Source: Acinetobacter populi
Lineage (GTDB): Bacteria > Pseudomonadota > Gammaproteobacteria > Pseudomonadales > Moraxellaceae
Assembly: GCF_002174125.1 (NCBI RefSeq)
Contig: NZ_NEXX01000001.1
Span: forward strand, 806,001-870,000
Reading direction: 5' to 3'
Length of the DNA stretch: 64,000 nt
A program made the position numbers and the translations under genes. The notes beneath the pieces are model-generated. The model made no database searches. It was not told where the DNA came from and saw only the letters and a program-made list of their open reading frames with translations. Shown one piece after another: positions 1-5,810 of the stretch (position 1 is its first letter; each line of letters opens with the position of its first letter).

Positions 1-237
1 AAAAAAGAGAAAAAAGCCACACTCACCAGAGCAGAAAAAGCCGCCAGACTTAAAAATAAATATGCCTCTTACAGCGGTGTAAAAACCTGGTACAAAGGCA
101 GCAATGGCAAGGATCAAGTCGTGACACTTGGTGGACAAAGCAAACCACTCATCAAAGAACATCTTTATGTCACCAAAAAATCTGCCGATGCCTGGGCAAA
201 ACGGGAATATCAAAAAATACAGAATGCCAAAAAATAG
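1..237 (+). CDS. D: Phage late control protein D (gpD-like tail protein), C-terminal part
   Basis: The frame is open from base 1 to a TAG at 235-237 (78 residues visible). It ends with a stretch resembling the end region of P2 gpD relatives: a GG-K-L sequence, then HLYVTKKSADAWAKREYQKI, comparable to the family's H-x-YAS-x-AxRAAxAExxRIQ segment. gpD is a baseplate/tail-tip protein, structurally the phage counterpart of VgrG. The ogr-like gene next door supports the call. In many relatives roughly 50-60 more residues follow this segment; here the frame stops, and no continuation was recognised downstream, so the protein may be a short variant or truncated. The N-terminus lies outside the window. 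Confidence 0.6.
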   Translation, partial: KKEKKATLTRAEKAARLKNKYASYSGVKTWYKGSNGKDQVVTLGGQSKPLIKEHLYVTKKSADAWAKREYQKIQNAKK

Positions 238-246
238 GCAAAAAAA

Positions 247-268
247 TACCCACTTGGGGAGGTGGGTA
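247..268 (-). terminator. Hairpin after gpD, terminator-like on the minus strand
   Basis: Arms TACCCAC (247-253) and GTGGGTA (262-268) pair perfectly around an 8-base loop. A run of T follows only when read on the minus strand, so it would best stop leftward transcription coming from the prophage cargo. On the plus strand it may still act weakly behind gpD. Confidence 0.4.
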
Positions 269-344
269 GAAAAAAGGGTTTTTCATTGCAATTATCAGCA
301 GTGCTGACAGACATAAAATATCATATTTAATGATATTTTCAAGT

Positions 345-370
345 TAAAATCACTATTTATCGTGATTTTA
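345..370. promoter_or_regulatory. Operator-like inverted repeat upstream of ogr
   Basis: TAAAATCAC (345-353) and GTGATTTTA (362-370) form a perfect 9-bp inverted repeat. The right half, TTATCGTGATTTTA (357-370), matches the operator-like motifs in the repressor/cro-like intergenic region (7496-7510 and, inverted, 7530-7542). It lies 36 bp before the ogr start codon. Control of ogr by the prophage repressor is an inference. Confidence 0.5.
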
Positions 371-405
371 AGCTATTATTTACATATGTTTACAGAGCAG
401 AAATC

Positions 406-621
406 ATGAGAATACCCAAACATGCTTGCCCTCACTGTAAATCGGCAATGATCCTGCGTTCCAGCAGACAGGAACACGCATTATTAAAAACCGTTTACGC
501 CCAGTGTACCAATCCATTTTGCGGAGCCACATTTAAAGGCCGCACAGAATGGCTACAACAGCTCTCCCCTTCCGCCACCCCGAACCCAGAAATACTCAAA
601 CAATTGAAGCAACCAGCATGA
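406..621 (+). CDS. ogr: Ogr/Delta-type zinc-finger activator of phage late genes
   Basis: This 71-residue protein has the Ogr/Delta arrangement: CPHC at about residues 8-11, then a C-x4-C pair (CTNPFC) at about 34-39, with aromatic and basic residues between. In P2 and P4 this family activates late promoters (head, tail, lysis) by contacting RNA polymerase. Its place directly after the gpD-like gene matches P2. The stop codon overlaps the start of the next gene (ATGA at 618-621), so the two are translationally coupled. An inverted repeat resembling the prophage operator motif lies just upstream, which could put late gene activation under repressor control. Confidence 0.85.
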   Translation: MRIPKHACPHCKSAMILRSSRQEHALLKTVYAQCTNPFCGATFKGRTEWLQQLSPSATPNPEILKQLKQPA

Positions 622-818
622 CAGACATCATTGACATCGCACAACAACGCCAACTGGAGCAAGTAAAGATCCAGCCCAGAGATTACACCGCTCTATCACT
701 TGCTGAATGTGAGCAATGCGGCAACGACATTCCACCCCAGCGACAAGCTTATTGCGGTATTACTTTATGTATTGAATGTGCATCGGCAAAAGAAGCCAAA
801 GCCAGGACATTTCGTTAA
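618..818 (+). CDS. Small DksA/TraR-type C4 zinc-finger protein
   Basis: The 66-residue product starts at the ATG overlapping the ogr stop (ATGA). It carries CEQCG at about residues 33-37 and CIEC near residue 55, with the PPQRQ-A-CGI-LCIECA pattern typical of the small phage TraR/DksA-like proteins. Relatives of DksA and TraR bind the RNA polymerase secondary channel and alter promoter choice; whether this short form does so is unknown. An earlier in-frame start at 549 would bury the gene in ogr and has no support. The frame ends where the next small ORF begins (TAATG). Confidence 0.75.
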   Translation: MTDIIDIAQQRQLEQVKIQPRDYTALSLAECEQCGNDIPPQRQAYCGITLCIECASAKEAKARTFR

Positions 819-925
819 TGCACTGGCCAGCATTTTATTTTGGCTTTTTGATCGGTGCTTTGATGGCACTTATCGCCGTGTGCTGGTATTTAGAAATTCC
901 ATTATTCCTGATTCATCGGTTCTAA
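818..925 (+). CDS. Small membrane protein coupled to the zinc-finger gene
   Basis: The ATG at 818-820 overlaps the TAA of the preceding gene. The 35-residue product is almost entirely one hydrophobic segment (WPAFYFGFLIGALMALIAV) followed by a short tail ending IHRF. It looks like a single-pass membrane peptide. Phage late ends often carry small membrane proteins (holin, spanin or exclusion functions), but nothing here identifies which. It is called because of the tight coupling and the uniform hydrophobic stretch; an alternative longer frame starting at 700 lies mostly inside the zinc-finger gene and is rejected. Confidence 0.45.
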   Translation: MHWPAFYFGFLIGALMALIAVCWYLEIPLFLIHRF

Positions 926-944
926 ATAAATTAACAATCTATTT

Positions 945-987
945 TTGTAAAAGTTAAATTTATACCTTATAATTTGTACATACAAAT
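945..987 (+). promoter_or_regulatory. relBE promoter with overlapping palindromic operator
   Basis: TTGTAA (945-950) and TATAAT (968-973) are separated by 17 bp. A perfect inverted repeat, ATTTGTA-CA-TACAAAT (972-987), begins inside the -10 element. This is the usual placement for autoregulation by a RelB antitoxin or RelBE complex. Operator function is inferred. Confidence 0.6.
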
Positions 988-1008
988 GTATTTACAAGGT
1001 GCATTACA

Positions 1009-1251
1009 ATGGCAACCATTAATATTCGAATAGAAGACGAGCTAAAAGAACGAGCTTATGCCGCTTTAGATAAGCTAGGGATTACGCCATCCGATTTATT
1101 GCGTCAAACTTTACAATATGTCGCAGATCAAGAGAAGCTACCCTTTAAAACGCTAGTCGTTTCAGACGAAGACGCAGAGCTTTTGGAAATTGTTAAGCAA
1201 CGATTAGCCACCCCACAAAAAGGCATTAAGGTAAGCCTAGATGACCTCTAA
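1009..1251 (+). CDS. relB: RelB/DinJ-family antitoxin
   Basis: This 80-residue protein begins MATINIRIEDELKERAYAAL, the ribbon-helix-helix opening of RelB/DinJ antitoxins. The continuation LGITPSDLLRQTLQYVADQ is also typical. The N-terminal fold binds the operator; the C-terminal tail from about residue 50 would wrap the toxin. The toxin gene overlaps its 3' end by 11 bases in another frame, the usual coupling. A promoter with an overlapping palindrome precedes it. RelBE pairs in prophages often stabilise the element or act in defence. Confidence 0.85.
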   Translation: MATINIRIEDELKERAYAALDKLGITPSDLLRQTLQYVADQEKLPFKTLVVSDEDAELLEIVKQRLATPQKGIKVSLDDL

Positions 1252-1543
1252 TCCTAAATACAATCTCGAATTTGATCCACGAGCATTAAAGGAATGGAAA
1301 AAGCTAGGCGGCACCATTCAAACACAATTTAAAAAGAAACTTGCCAAAATTTTGGAAAATCCACATATCGAAGCCAATCGTTTAAGTGGATTTTCAGACT
1401 GTTATAAAATCAAACTTAAAGCGTCAGGCCATCGTTTGGTTTACCAAGTACAAGATGATGTGGTTTTGGTCTTTGTATTAGCTGTGGGCAAGCGTGAACG
1501 TAGTGAGGCATATGAGCTGGCACATAATCGAGTAGATGAATAA
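1241..1543 (+). CDS. relE: RelE-family mRNA interferase toxin
   Basis: The 100-residue product has the RelE signature: LEFDPRALKEWKKL near the start, KLSGF/NRLSGFSDCYKIKL in the middle, HRLVYQV, and the end segment VLAVGKRERSEAYELA with the conserved basic and tyrosine residues. Such toxins cleave mRNA on the ribosome. The start overlaps relB. The gene converges on the reverse-strand cargo operon, with only 11 bp between the stops. Length and motifs look intact. Confidence 0.85.
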   Translation: MTSNPKYNLEFDPRALKEWKKLGGTIQTQFKKKLAKILENPHIEANRLSGFSDCYKIKLKASGHRLVYQVQDDVVLVFVLAVGKRERSEAYELAHNRVDE

Positions 1544-1554
1544 ATACCTTTAAC

Positions 1555-2256
1555 TTAATCTTTCACCTTTTCCAACTCTAAAAATTGTTTTGCTTTCCAC
1601 GGTTTTAATAGAGGACTTAAAATAAATAAACCAACAACTATTGCGATAATAGATAATAAAAATTGAAATGCAAAAAATACATTTGGCAAATCATTAAGAT
1701 TTTCACCTGTAGTCCAAGCGATCTGAAAAACCCAAATAGTCGGGAATAAAGAAGCAAATACAAGACCAAAATATAGTATTGTTCCAAGCCAATACAACGT
1801 ACTTACAACCCAGTTTTTATATATTTTCTTTAATATATAGCGTTTAGTAATTAGATCTTTTTCTAGACAAGATGATGAAGATTCATAATACTTAATAGCA
1901 GCTTTTTTATTACGACAAGAAATAATATAAAAAATTAAATCCATATCAGAATGCTTAAATTTCAAATACTTCTGTATTCTCTCAATATCAAAATGATACT
2001 TAAGTTCATTCTCAATAGGCTTAAATGAAGCCATAGCTAATAAATCATTTTGATTTTTCAATCTATCTTGTTCACTTTTATTTCGATATTCCAGATAATT
2101 TTTAATTTCAGAAATTAATCCTGATTTTGCAATAAAATAAACAAAAACTGTTAAAATAACTAAAAAAATTATGATACATAAAAAAATTAAACCATACGTA
2201 TCATTTAATAGTTTCTCAATAATAGCATTTAAATCTAATTCCGCATTAATTGACAT
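1555..2256 (-). CDS. Unrecognised membrane protein (last gene of cargo operon)
   Basis: The family of this 233-residue protein is not recognised. Hydrophobic segments are visible at about residues 20-45 (LIFLCIIIFLVILTVFVYFI), 150-175 (STLYWLGTILYFGLVFASLF) and 195-220, with a charged region of about 100 residues between the first and second. It is very AT-rich compared with the chromosomal genes. It begins 6 bp after the stop of the 361-residue gene, with AAAGG upstream, so the two are probably co-expressed. The position behind a toxin-antitoxin-like pair in a prophage accessory region suggests a defence or exclusion role, but this is inference only. Confidence 0.7.
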   Translation of the reverse strand: MSINAELDLNAIIEKLLNDTYGLIFLCIIIFLVILTVFVYFIAKSGLISEIKNYLEYRNKSEQDRLKNQNDLLAMASFKPIENELKYHFDIERIQKYLKFKHSDMDLIFYIISCRNKKAAIKYYESSSSCLEKDLITKRYILKKIYKNWVVSTLYWLGTILYFGLVFASLFPTIWVFQIAWTTGENLNDLPNVFFAFQFLLSIIAIVVGLFILSPLLKPWKAKQFLELEKVKD

Positions 2257-2262
2257 TACCAG

Positions 2263-3348
2263 TTAACCTTTCAAATTCTTAATCGCTTCCGTTGTAGCTT
2301 TCACCATATCAGTTGTACTTTTCATCTGGTCAGATATCAAATTACTCATGTCCTTATGCGCTGCACCATCGACTTCACGACCAAAATACTTAAGTGCCAA
2401 TTCTTTACGTACACTAGCCGCTTCCTCAGTTGGGATACTTTCCATAAAACTTGGATAAGCTTGTAGCTCTAATTGTGTTTGATAGTTTTGGTCTGCAAGC
2501 TTTTGATGATGCGATGATTGTTTTAAAAAATAGGTGAGTAGGGTTATACAGGCTATTAATGAGGTGATTTTCACAGACCAAAAAATAGCTGAACTTGCAT
2601 ATGATGGCTGATTAATAATGTTATTAAGATAGTCGCTATTCCAAAACCACAAAGAAACTCCAAAAACTAGGGCGAGAGTTAAAAAAAATGCTATCCGATA
2701 ACCCCACTCATATTTTCTATATTTTACAACTGCATTATTATAAATATTTTCTGTTTTAGCATTATCTGCATTATTCCGCAGTCTTCTAAAATCTTCAACC
2801 TCTTTTACTAAATCATTTCTTGTACTTTCTATTTTACGAACAAAGTCATTATTAGCCATTAAGGTGACTTGTTGAGCTTCCCTTTTTAAACCGTCATATA
2901 AGGCTGATAAATAATAATTTAGATGTTCCAGATACTTAACTCTTGCCAAAATAAATTCTGAGAACTCAGCAAAACTTCTCTTCTCGTCGCCATATCCTAT
3001 AAAATTATTTTTTGGGTATACCCTAAAATTTTTAATTCCACTTAATAACAGATCCAGCATAACTCTTATATTATAGAATTCGCTTTTAAGTATTTTTAAT
3101 ATCCACTCACTTGCAATAAAATCATATTCTTTTTCAATACGAACTAAAATATTTTTAAAAATTACACTAATATTATTAATATCAGTGAATGTTGATTCAC
3201 CTAATAGGTGCATTTCTTTAATATCATGAAAAACTGGATGCTCAATTAGCACCTTTAATTCCTGAATGACCTTATCCCTAAGCTCTTCAAATGCTTTCCG
3301 CTCTTCTAGCTGTCTTAATCTATTATTTTCTGCTGGACTTTCCGCCAC
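2263..3348 (-). CDS. Unrecognised coiled-coil/membrane protein of cargo operon
   Basis: The 361-residue product starts at GTG (3348) behind GGGGAA. The first 200 residues are helical and charged, with heptad-like stretches at about 10-40 and 165-205. Two membrane segments follow at about 217-236 (RIAFFLTLALVFGVSLWFW) and 255-275, then a soluble helical tail. Phage or cell-envelope sensing proteins can look like this, but no known family was recognised. It follows the YafO-like gene by 35 bp and precedes the 233-residue membrane protein by 6 bp on the same strand. Low GC content suggests recent acquisition. Confidence 0.7.
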   Translation of the reverse strand: MAESPAENNRLRQLEERKAFEELRDKVIQELKVLIEHPVFHDIKEMHLLGESTFTDINNISVIFKNILVRIEKEYDFIASEWILKILKSEFYNIRVMLDLLLSGIKNFRVYPKNNFIGYGDEKRSFAEFSEFILARVKYLEHLNYYLSALYDGLKREAQQVTLMANNDFVRKIESTRNDLVKEVEDFRRLRNNADNAKTENIYNNAVVKYRKYEWGYRIAFFLTLALVFGVSLWFWNSDYLNNIINQPSYASSAIFWSVKITSLIACITLLTYFLKQSSHHQKLADQNYQTQLELQAYPSFMESIPTEEAASVRKELALKYFGREVDGAAHKDMSNLISDQMKSTTDMVKATTEAIKNLKG

Positions 3349-3383
3349 ACCAAATTCCCCACCAAACCAATCACTTATAAAAA

Positions 3384-3776
3384 TTAATACTCTAAATACT
3401 TTTCTTTTGGCAAATGAAAATGCCCATCCGCTTTATAATGGAAAAGTACATCAACAATTACAATATGCTGATCTGACACTTTAATAAAATGCAATACCCA
3501 ATCTGAAGTATAATAATCTCGATATAAACTCTTCACATATTCAGGAATTCCAATATGATAATGCCAAAGTTTATGCTCATAAGCGTATTGATAATTAAAT
3601 GAATCAAAATCAACACCTTTCCATGAAGGTGTTATCTTACCCTTATATTTAGAAAAATCACTTAACCCATATAGTTCATATATATCTGTAAAATCAATAA
3701 TTGCATCTTGTTGATCTTCCGGATATCTAGCAAACTCATTCGCAAACTGTTTGCCATATTCAAACGTATAAACCAA
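3384..3776 (-). CDS. Putative YafO-like type II toxin
   Basis: The 130-residue protein shows a pattern resembling YafO-type ribosome-dependent interferases: a region IYELYGLSDFSKYKGKITPS, then LWHYHIGIP, then TSDWVLHFI and a hydrophobic strand before H-rich residues near the end. The family match is moderate and made by eye. The start is a TTG at 3774-3776, immediately after the TAA of the upstream small gene and in the same frame. The sequence AAGGGTAAG about 9 bases upstream can serve as ribosome binding site. The small basic upstream partner fits an antitoxin. A plain hypothetical protein remains possible. Confidence 0.55.
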   Translation of the reverse strand: MVYTFEYGKQFANEFARYPEDQQDAIIDFTDIYELYGLSDFSKYKGKITPSWKGVDFDSFNYQYAYEHKLWHYHIGIPEYVKSLYRDYYTSDWVLHFIKVSDQHIVIVDVLFHYKADGHFHLPKEKYLEY

Positions 3777-3950
3777 TTACTTACCCTTAGCCGCATTCAA
3801 GATATGCTGACGTTTTTCCTCACGACTCAAACCTTCAGGCATACGAAACCGCTCTGCCGCCAAAGCTTTTTGCATACGAGAGATACTAATTTTTACTGGC
3901 GCAGATTCAGTTGTTTTCTTTTGAGTATCGTTAATAACAAAATGCATCAT
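3777..3950 (-). CDS. Putative antitoxin, 57 residues
   Basis: The start ATG at 3948-3950 has a strong GGAGG 7 bases upstream. The product begins MMHFVINDTQKKTT and continues with a basic helical part (MQKALAAERFRMPEGLSREE) ending AAKGK. The TAA (3777-3779) is directly followed in the same frame by the TTG start of the YafO-like gene. Size, charge and position suggest an antitoxin, possibly DNA-binding. No family was recognised. It heads a four-gene reverse-strand operon reaching 1555. Confidence 0.55.
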   Translation of the reverse strand: MMHFVINDTQKKTTESAPVKISISRMQKALAAERFRMPEGLSREEKRQHILNAAKGK

Positions 3951-3982
3951 GGACAAACCTCCAAATTTTGGTTAAAAACCAC

Positions 3983-4011
3983 TTGCCAAAAAATAGTAAC
4001 TTAGTTACGAT
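3983..4011 (+). promoter_or_regulatory. Promoter of RNA immunity cassette 1
   Basis: TTGCCA (3983-3988), a 17-bp spacer and TACGAT (4006-4011). Cassette 2 has TTGACA-17-TACGAT in the same relation to its own first hairpin. The divergent four-gene cargo operon starts about 33 bp away. Confidence 0.6.
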
Positions 4012-4036
4012 TTAAAGGCAAGGCAAAATCCTTGTA

Positions 4037-4052
4037 CAGGCGTGAGAACCTG
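4037..4052 (+). promoter_or_regulatory. seqA-like target hairpin, cassette 1
   Basis: CAGG and CCTG close an 8-base loop, CGTGAGAA (4041-4048). The same 8-base loop is shown again in the hairpin at 4203-4228. Seven of the eight bases are complementary to TTCTCAC at 4181-4187 in the CI-like RNA, and pairing can extend to ACAGG with CCTGT. Confidence 0.65.
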
Positions 4053-4079
4053 AAATATTTATGATCACAGACGCAAAAA

Positions 4080-4101
4080 GTCCGTCGCGGGCTATTTTTT
4101 T
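4080..4101 (+). terminator. Leader terminator, cassette 1
   Basis: GTCCG (4080-4084) pairs with CGGGC (4088-4092), followed by TATTTTTTT. The flanks ACGCAAAAA and TTTTTGCGT (4071-4079, 4097-4105) can pair around it. In P4-type immunity, leader terminators decide whether transcription reaches the downstream genes. Confidence 0.55.
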
Positions 4102-4128
4102 GCGTAAAATCCAGCTTTGCTGTTCTAT

Positions 4129-4195
4129 GGCAGGCTGGACAGGGCAGCCTTCGGGCTGGCCGCTCCCTGTGATCGCGGTATTCTCACCCCTGTTC
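4129..4195 (+). ncRNA. CI/C4-type antisense immunity RNA, cassette 1
   Basis: ACAGGG (4139-4144) pairs with CCCTGT (4165-4170). Inside, CAGCC-TTCG-GGCTG (4145-4158) forms a stem with a UUCG tetraloop, and the bulge GCCGCT lies on the 3' side. The segment GCGGTATTCTCACCCCTGT (about 4175-4193) follows, with TTCTCAC as the seqB-like antisense element. Cassette 2 has the same layout (inner stem, GCCGTT, then GACGGTA and a different antisense word). In P4 and P1/P7 such RNAs are processed from the leader and cause early termination or block translation of the downstream genes. RNA ends are approximate. Confidence 0.7.
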
Positions 4196-4202
4196 AGTCT
4201 GT

Positions 4203-4228
4203 CACCATTACCGTGAGAAGTAATGGTG
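4203..4228 (+). promoter_or_regulatory. seqC-like target hairpin, cassette 1
   Basis: CACCATTAC (4203-4211) pairs perfectly with GTAATGGTG (4220-4228) around the loop CGTGAGAA (4212-4219), identical to the seqA loop. The next gene starts 37 bp downstream. Confidence 0.7.
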
Positions 4229-4264
4229 TCAGGTTAAAACTTAACTTGATCACAGGAATAGCAA

Positions 4265-4450
4265 ATGAAACATTTCGCTTCTACGCATTCGCACACTCAA
4301 AATTCTGTCATTGAACATACCCCGATCTACGACTTAGACGCATACCAGCAAAAACAGCGTCATCGCCAACGTAAACATACCCTGATCAATACTGCCTCAT
4401 ATCTCTGTATCTTTGGCTTTGCATTTTCCATGTTTTTCTGGGGAGTGTGA
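4265..4450 (+). CDS. Short membrane-anchored protein, first gene of immunity cassette 1
   Basis: The 61-residue product has a polar, histidine- and basic-rich first half (QQKQRHRQRKH) and a C-terminal membrane segment (SYLCIFGFAFSMFFWGV). CACAGGAATAGCAA before the ATG contains AGGA at suitable spacing. It is the first gene after the immunity RNA, the position of icd in P1 and kil in P4, whose products interfere with cell division. No sequence similarity to those can be claimed, so the role is unknown. The next start codon follows after 2 bp. Confidence 0.55.
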   Translation: MKHFASTHSHTQNSVIEHTPIYDLDAYQQKQRHRQRKHTLINTASYLCIFGFAFSMFFWGV

Positions 4451-4452
4451 AC

Positions 4453-4659
4453 ATGAAAAATCTAACCTCTACAGACTTAGAGCATCTAAAGCAAAGAACG
4501 ATCAAAATTATCCTCAACGAAGCACGCCTATCAAAATCAGAAAAAGTGGCCATGTTCTATGGTTACCTCTTCGCGATGCAAAATTTTGGAATGATCTCTA
4601 GCAGTAAATCTGATCTAGAAATAATGGAATTTTCTGAAAAACTAAAATATCTTGGCTAG
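4453..4659 (+). CDS. Small phage protein in cassette 1 operon
   Basis: The 68-residue product starts at ATG 4453 (MKNLTSTDLEHLKQRTIKII), 2 bp after the previous stop and behind GGGGAG. A GTG at 4447 overlapping that stop is a weaker choice. The sequence is soluble and helical, with no recognised domain. It lies 9 bp before the Rha-like gene and is evidently co-transcribed with it. Cassette 2 has no counterpart to it. Confidence 0.6.
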   Translation: MKNLTSTDLEHLKQRTIKIILNEARLSKSEKVAMFYGYLFAMQNFGMISSSKSDLEIMEFSEKLKYLG

Positions 4660-4668
4660 AGGACAACC

Positions 4669-5550
4669 ATGACAGTACTCACACAACTCGACGATGCCGT
4701 ATTTATCCACGACCAACAGGTCAAAACCAGCAGCCTAAAAGTTGCCGAAATTTTCAAGAAACGTCATGACAATGTTGTACGAAAAATTGAAAGCTTTTTT
4801 GAAGATGAACATGCCCTCAATTTTGAGGGCATGCAAAATAATATTAAAAGTTTTGCATTAGCGCAATTTTGCGCTCATGTTCAAACCGTTGAAATTGGTA
4901 ATGGTGCGACCCGAGAATCCAAATATTACGAAATGACCAAAGATGGATTTATTTTCTTGGTCATGGGCTTTACCGGTGAAGAAGCAGCCCTGACCAAAAT
5001 TGCCTACATCAACACCTTTAACCAAATGGCCGCCATGCTCTACAACGTACAGGGCAATCTGCAACACATCCATGTCGGTGCAGCCGTACAACTTAAATCC
5101 GGTGGGCCACTCTATACCGTTAGTCGTATCCACTACGACCAAAACGGTTATATGCAAGATGCCGACGTCATGTGGCACGACAAAGCCAAACTATGTCGTG
5201 AAACCATCCCTGTTGCCTGCCTATCGCTGGAACAAAAAAACCTCATCCAGAATAAAACCCTGGGCGACTTCTGGCAAAGCATCAACCACTACGGCATAGA
5301 CAAGCTCAATCACAGTCGGGACAATCGTATTCTGGCACTCAACATCACCCAGCTTTACCAGAGTATCGAAGGTTTACCACCCAAAACCCAGCTATTGGCC
5401 AACCTCATGCAGAGCCGAACCCCCTACCCGATCTACATGCAGCACAACCATGCCGTCAGTAGTATCATTACAGGAAAAACCGTCAAATGCTGGATATTTG
5501 ATGCACGGCAACAGCATACGCTAGAACATACGGAATATCCTCTTGGATAA
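4669..5550 (+). CDS. Rha-type antirepressor-like protein, copy 1 (pRha + YodC-like + primase-C-terminal module)
   Basis: This 293-residue protein has three parts. Residues 8-125 match the phage Rha (pRha) domain: VKTSSLKVAEIFKKRHDNVV and later MTKDGFIFLVMGFTG. Residues 133-185 resemble YodC/DUF2158 (GAAVQLKSGGPLYTV, then a W and hydrophobic strands). Residues 198-277 (FWQSINHYG ... LALNITQLYQSIEGLP ... AVSSIITGKTVKCWIF) align with the C-terminus of the element's primase-helicase. Rha proteins are phage regulators, and the position after an immunity RNA is that of ant in P1. AGAGGA precedes the ATG. A perfect inverted repeat lies at codons 48-55. The start and length match the paralogue at 13410. 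Confidence 0.8.
   Translation: MTVLTQLDDAVFIHDQQVKTSSLKVAEIFKKRHDNVVRKIESFFEDEHALNFEGMQNNIKSFALAQFCAHVQTVEIGNGATRESKYYEMTKDGFIFLVMGFTGEEAALTKIAYINTFNQMAAMLYNVQGNLQHIHVGAAVQLKSGGPLYTVSRIHYDQNGYMQDADVMWHDKAKLCRETIPVACLSLEQKNLIQNKTLGDFWQSINHYGIDKLNHSRDNRILALNITQLYQSIEGLPPKTQLLANLMQSRTPYPIYMQHNHAVSSIITGKTVKCWIFDARQQHTLEHTEYPLG
4810..4833 (+). repeat. Perfect inverted repeat inside Rha-like gene 1
   Basis: CATGCCCTCAA (4810-4820) and TTGAGGGCATG (4823-4833) are perfect complements around TT. The paralogous gene has a perfect repeat at the same codon position with different outer arm bases that are matched on both sides. Confidence 0.8.
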
Positions 5551-5604
5551 ATACACGTTTTTAAATCAAATCCCCACTCATACAACGAGTTAGGAAAATT
5601 AAAG

Positions 5605-5808
5605 ATGAGTTCAACAATACAAATTCAACTGCGCCCCAATATGACAGCAGAACAAAAACTGGAACAGATCCAATATCCAGTTGAAACCCTTAAATATGCA
5701 TTATCCGCATTCACCAAAATCAGCGAAGGGCTAACACCGAATGAACATACTGCACTGTTTAATCTGCTTCACCATCAAATCTGTGAGATAGATCAAGTAT
5801 TGAAGTGA
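5605..5808 (+). CDS. Small helical protein after Rha-like gene 1
   Basis: The 67-residue product (MSSTIQIQLRPNMTAEQKLE ... HHQICEIDQVLK) is soluble and looks helical, with no recognised domain. GTTAGGAAAATTAAAG before the ATG gives an AGGA signal. It ends cassette 1, since a strong hairpin terminator follows 2 bp after the stop. The Rha-like gene in cassette 2 is likewise followed by a small ORF of about the same length, but the two do not clearly align. Confidence 0.6.
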   Translation: MSSTIQIQLRPNMTAEQKLEQIQYPVETLKYALSAFTKISEGLTPNEHTALFNLLHHQICEIDQVLK

Positions 5809-5810
5809 TA

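Noticed and set aside
700..957. 85-codon ORF overlapping the DksA/TraR-like gene
   Set aside because: Most of it is another frame of the zinc-finger gene; the shorter coupled ORF at 818-925 explains the hydrophobic stretch better.
4117..4314. 65-codon ORF across the immunity RNA of cassette 1
   Set aside because: The stretch is explained by paired stems and matching loops, and the frame has no ribosome binding site and overlaps the start of the 61-residue gene.
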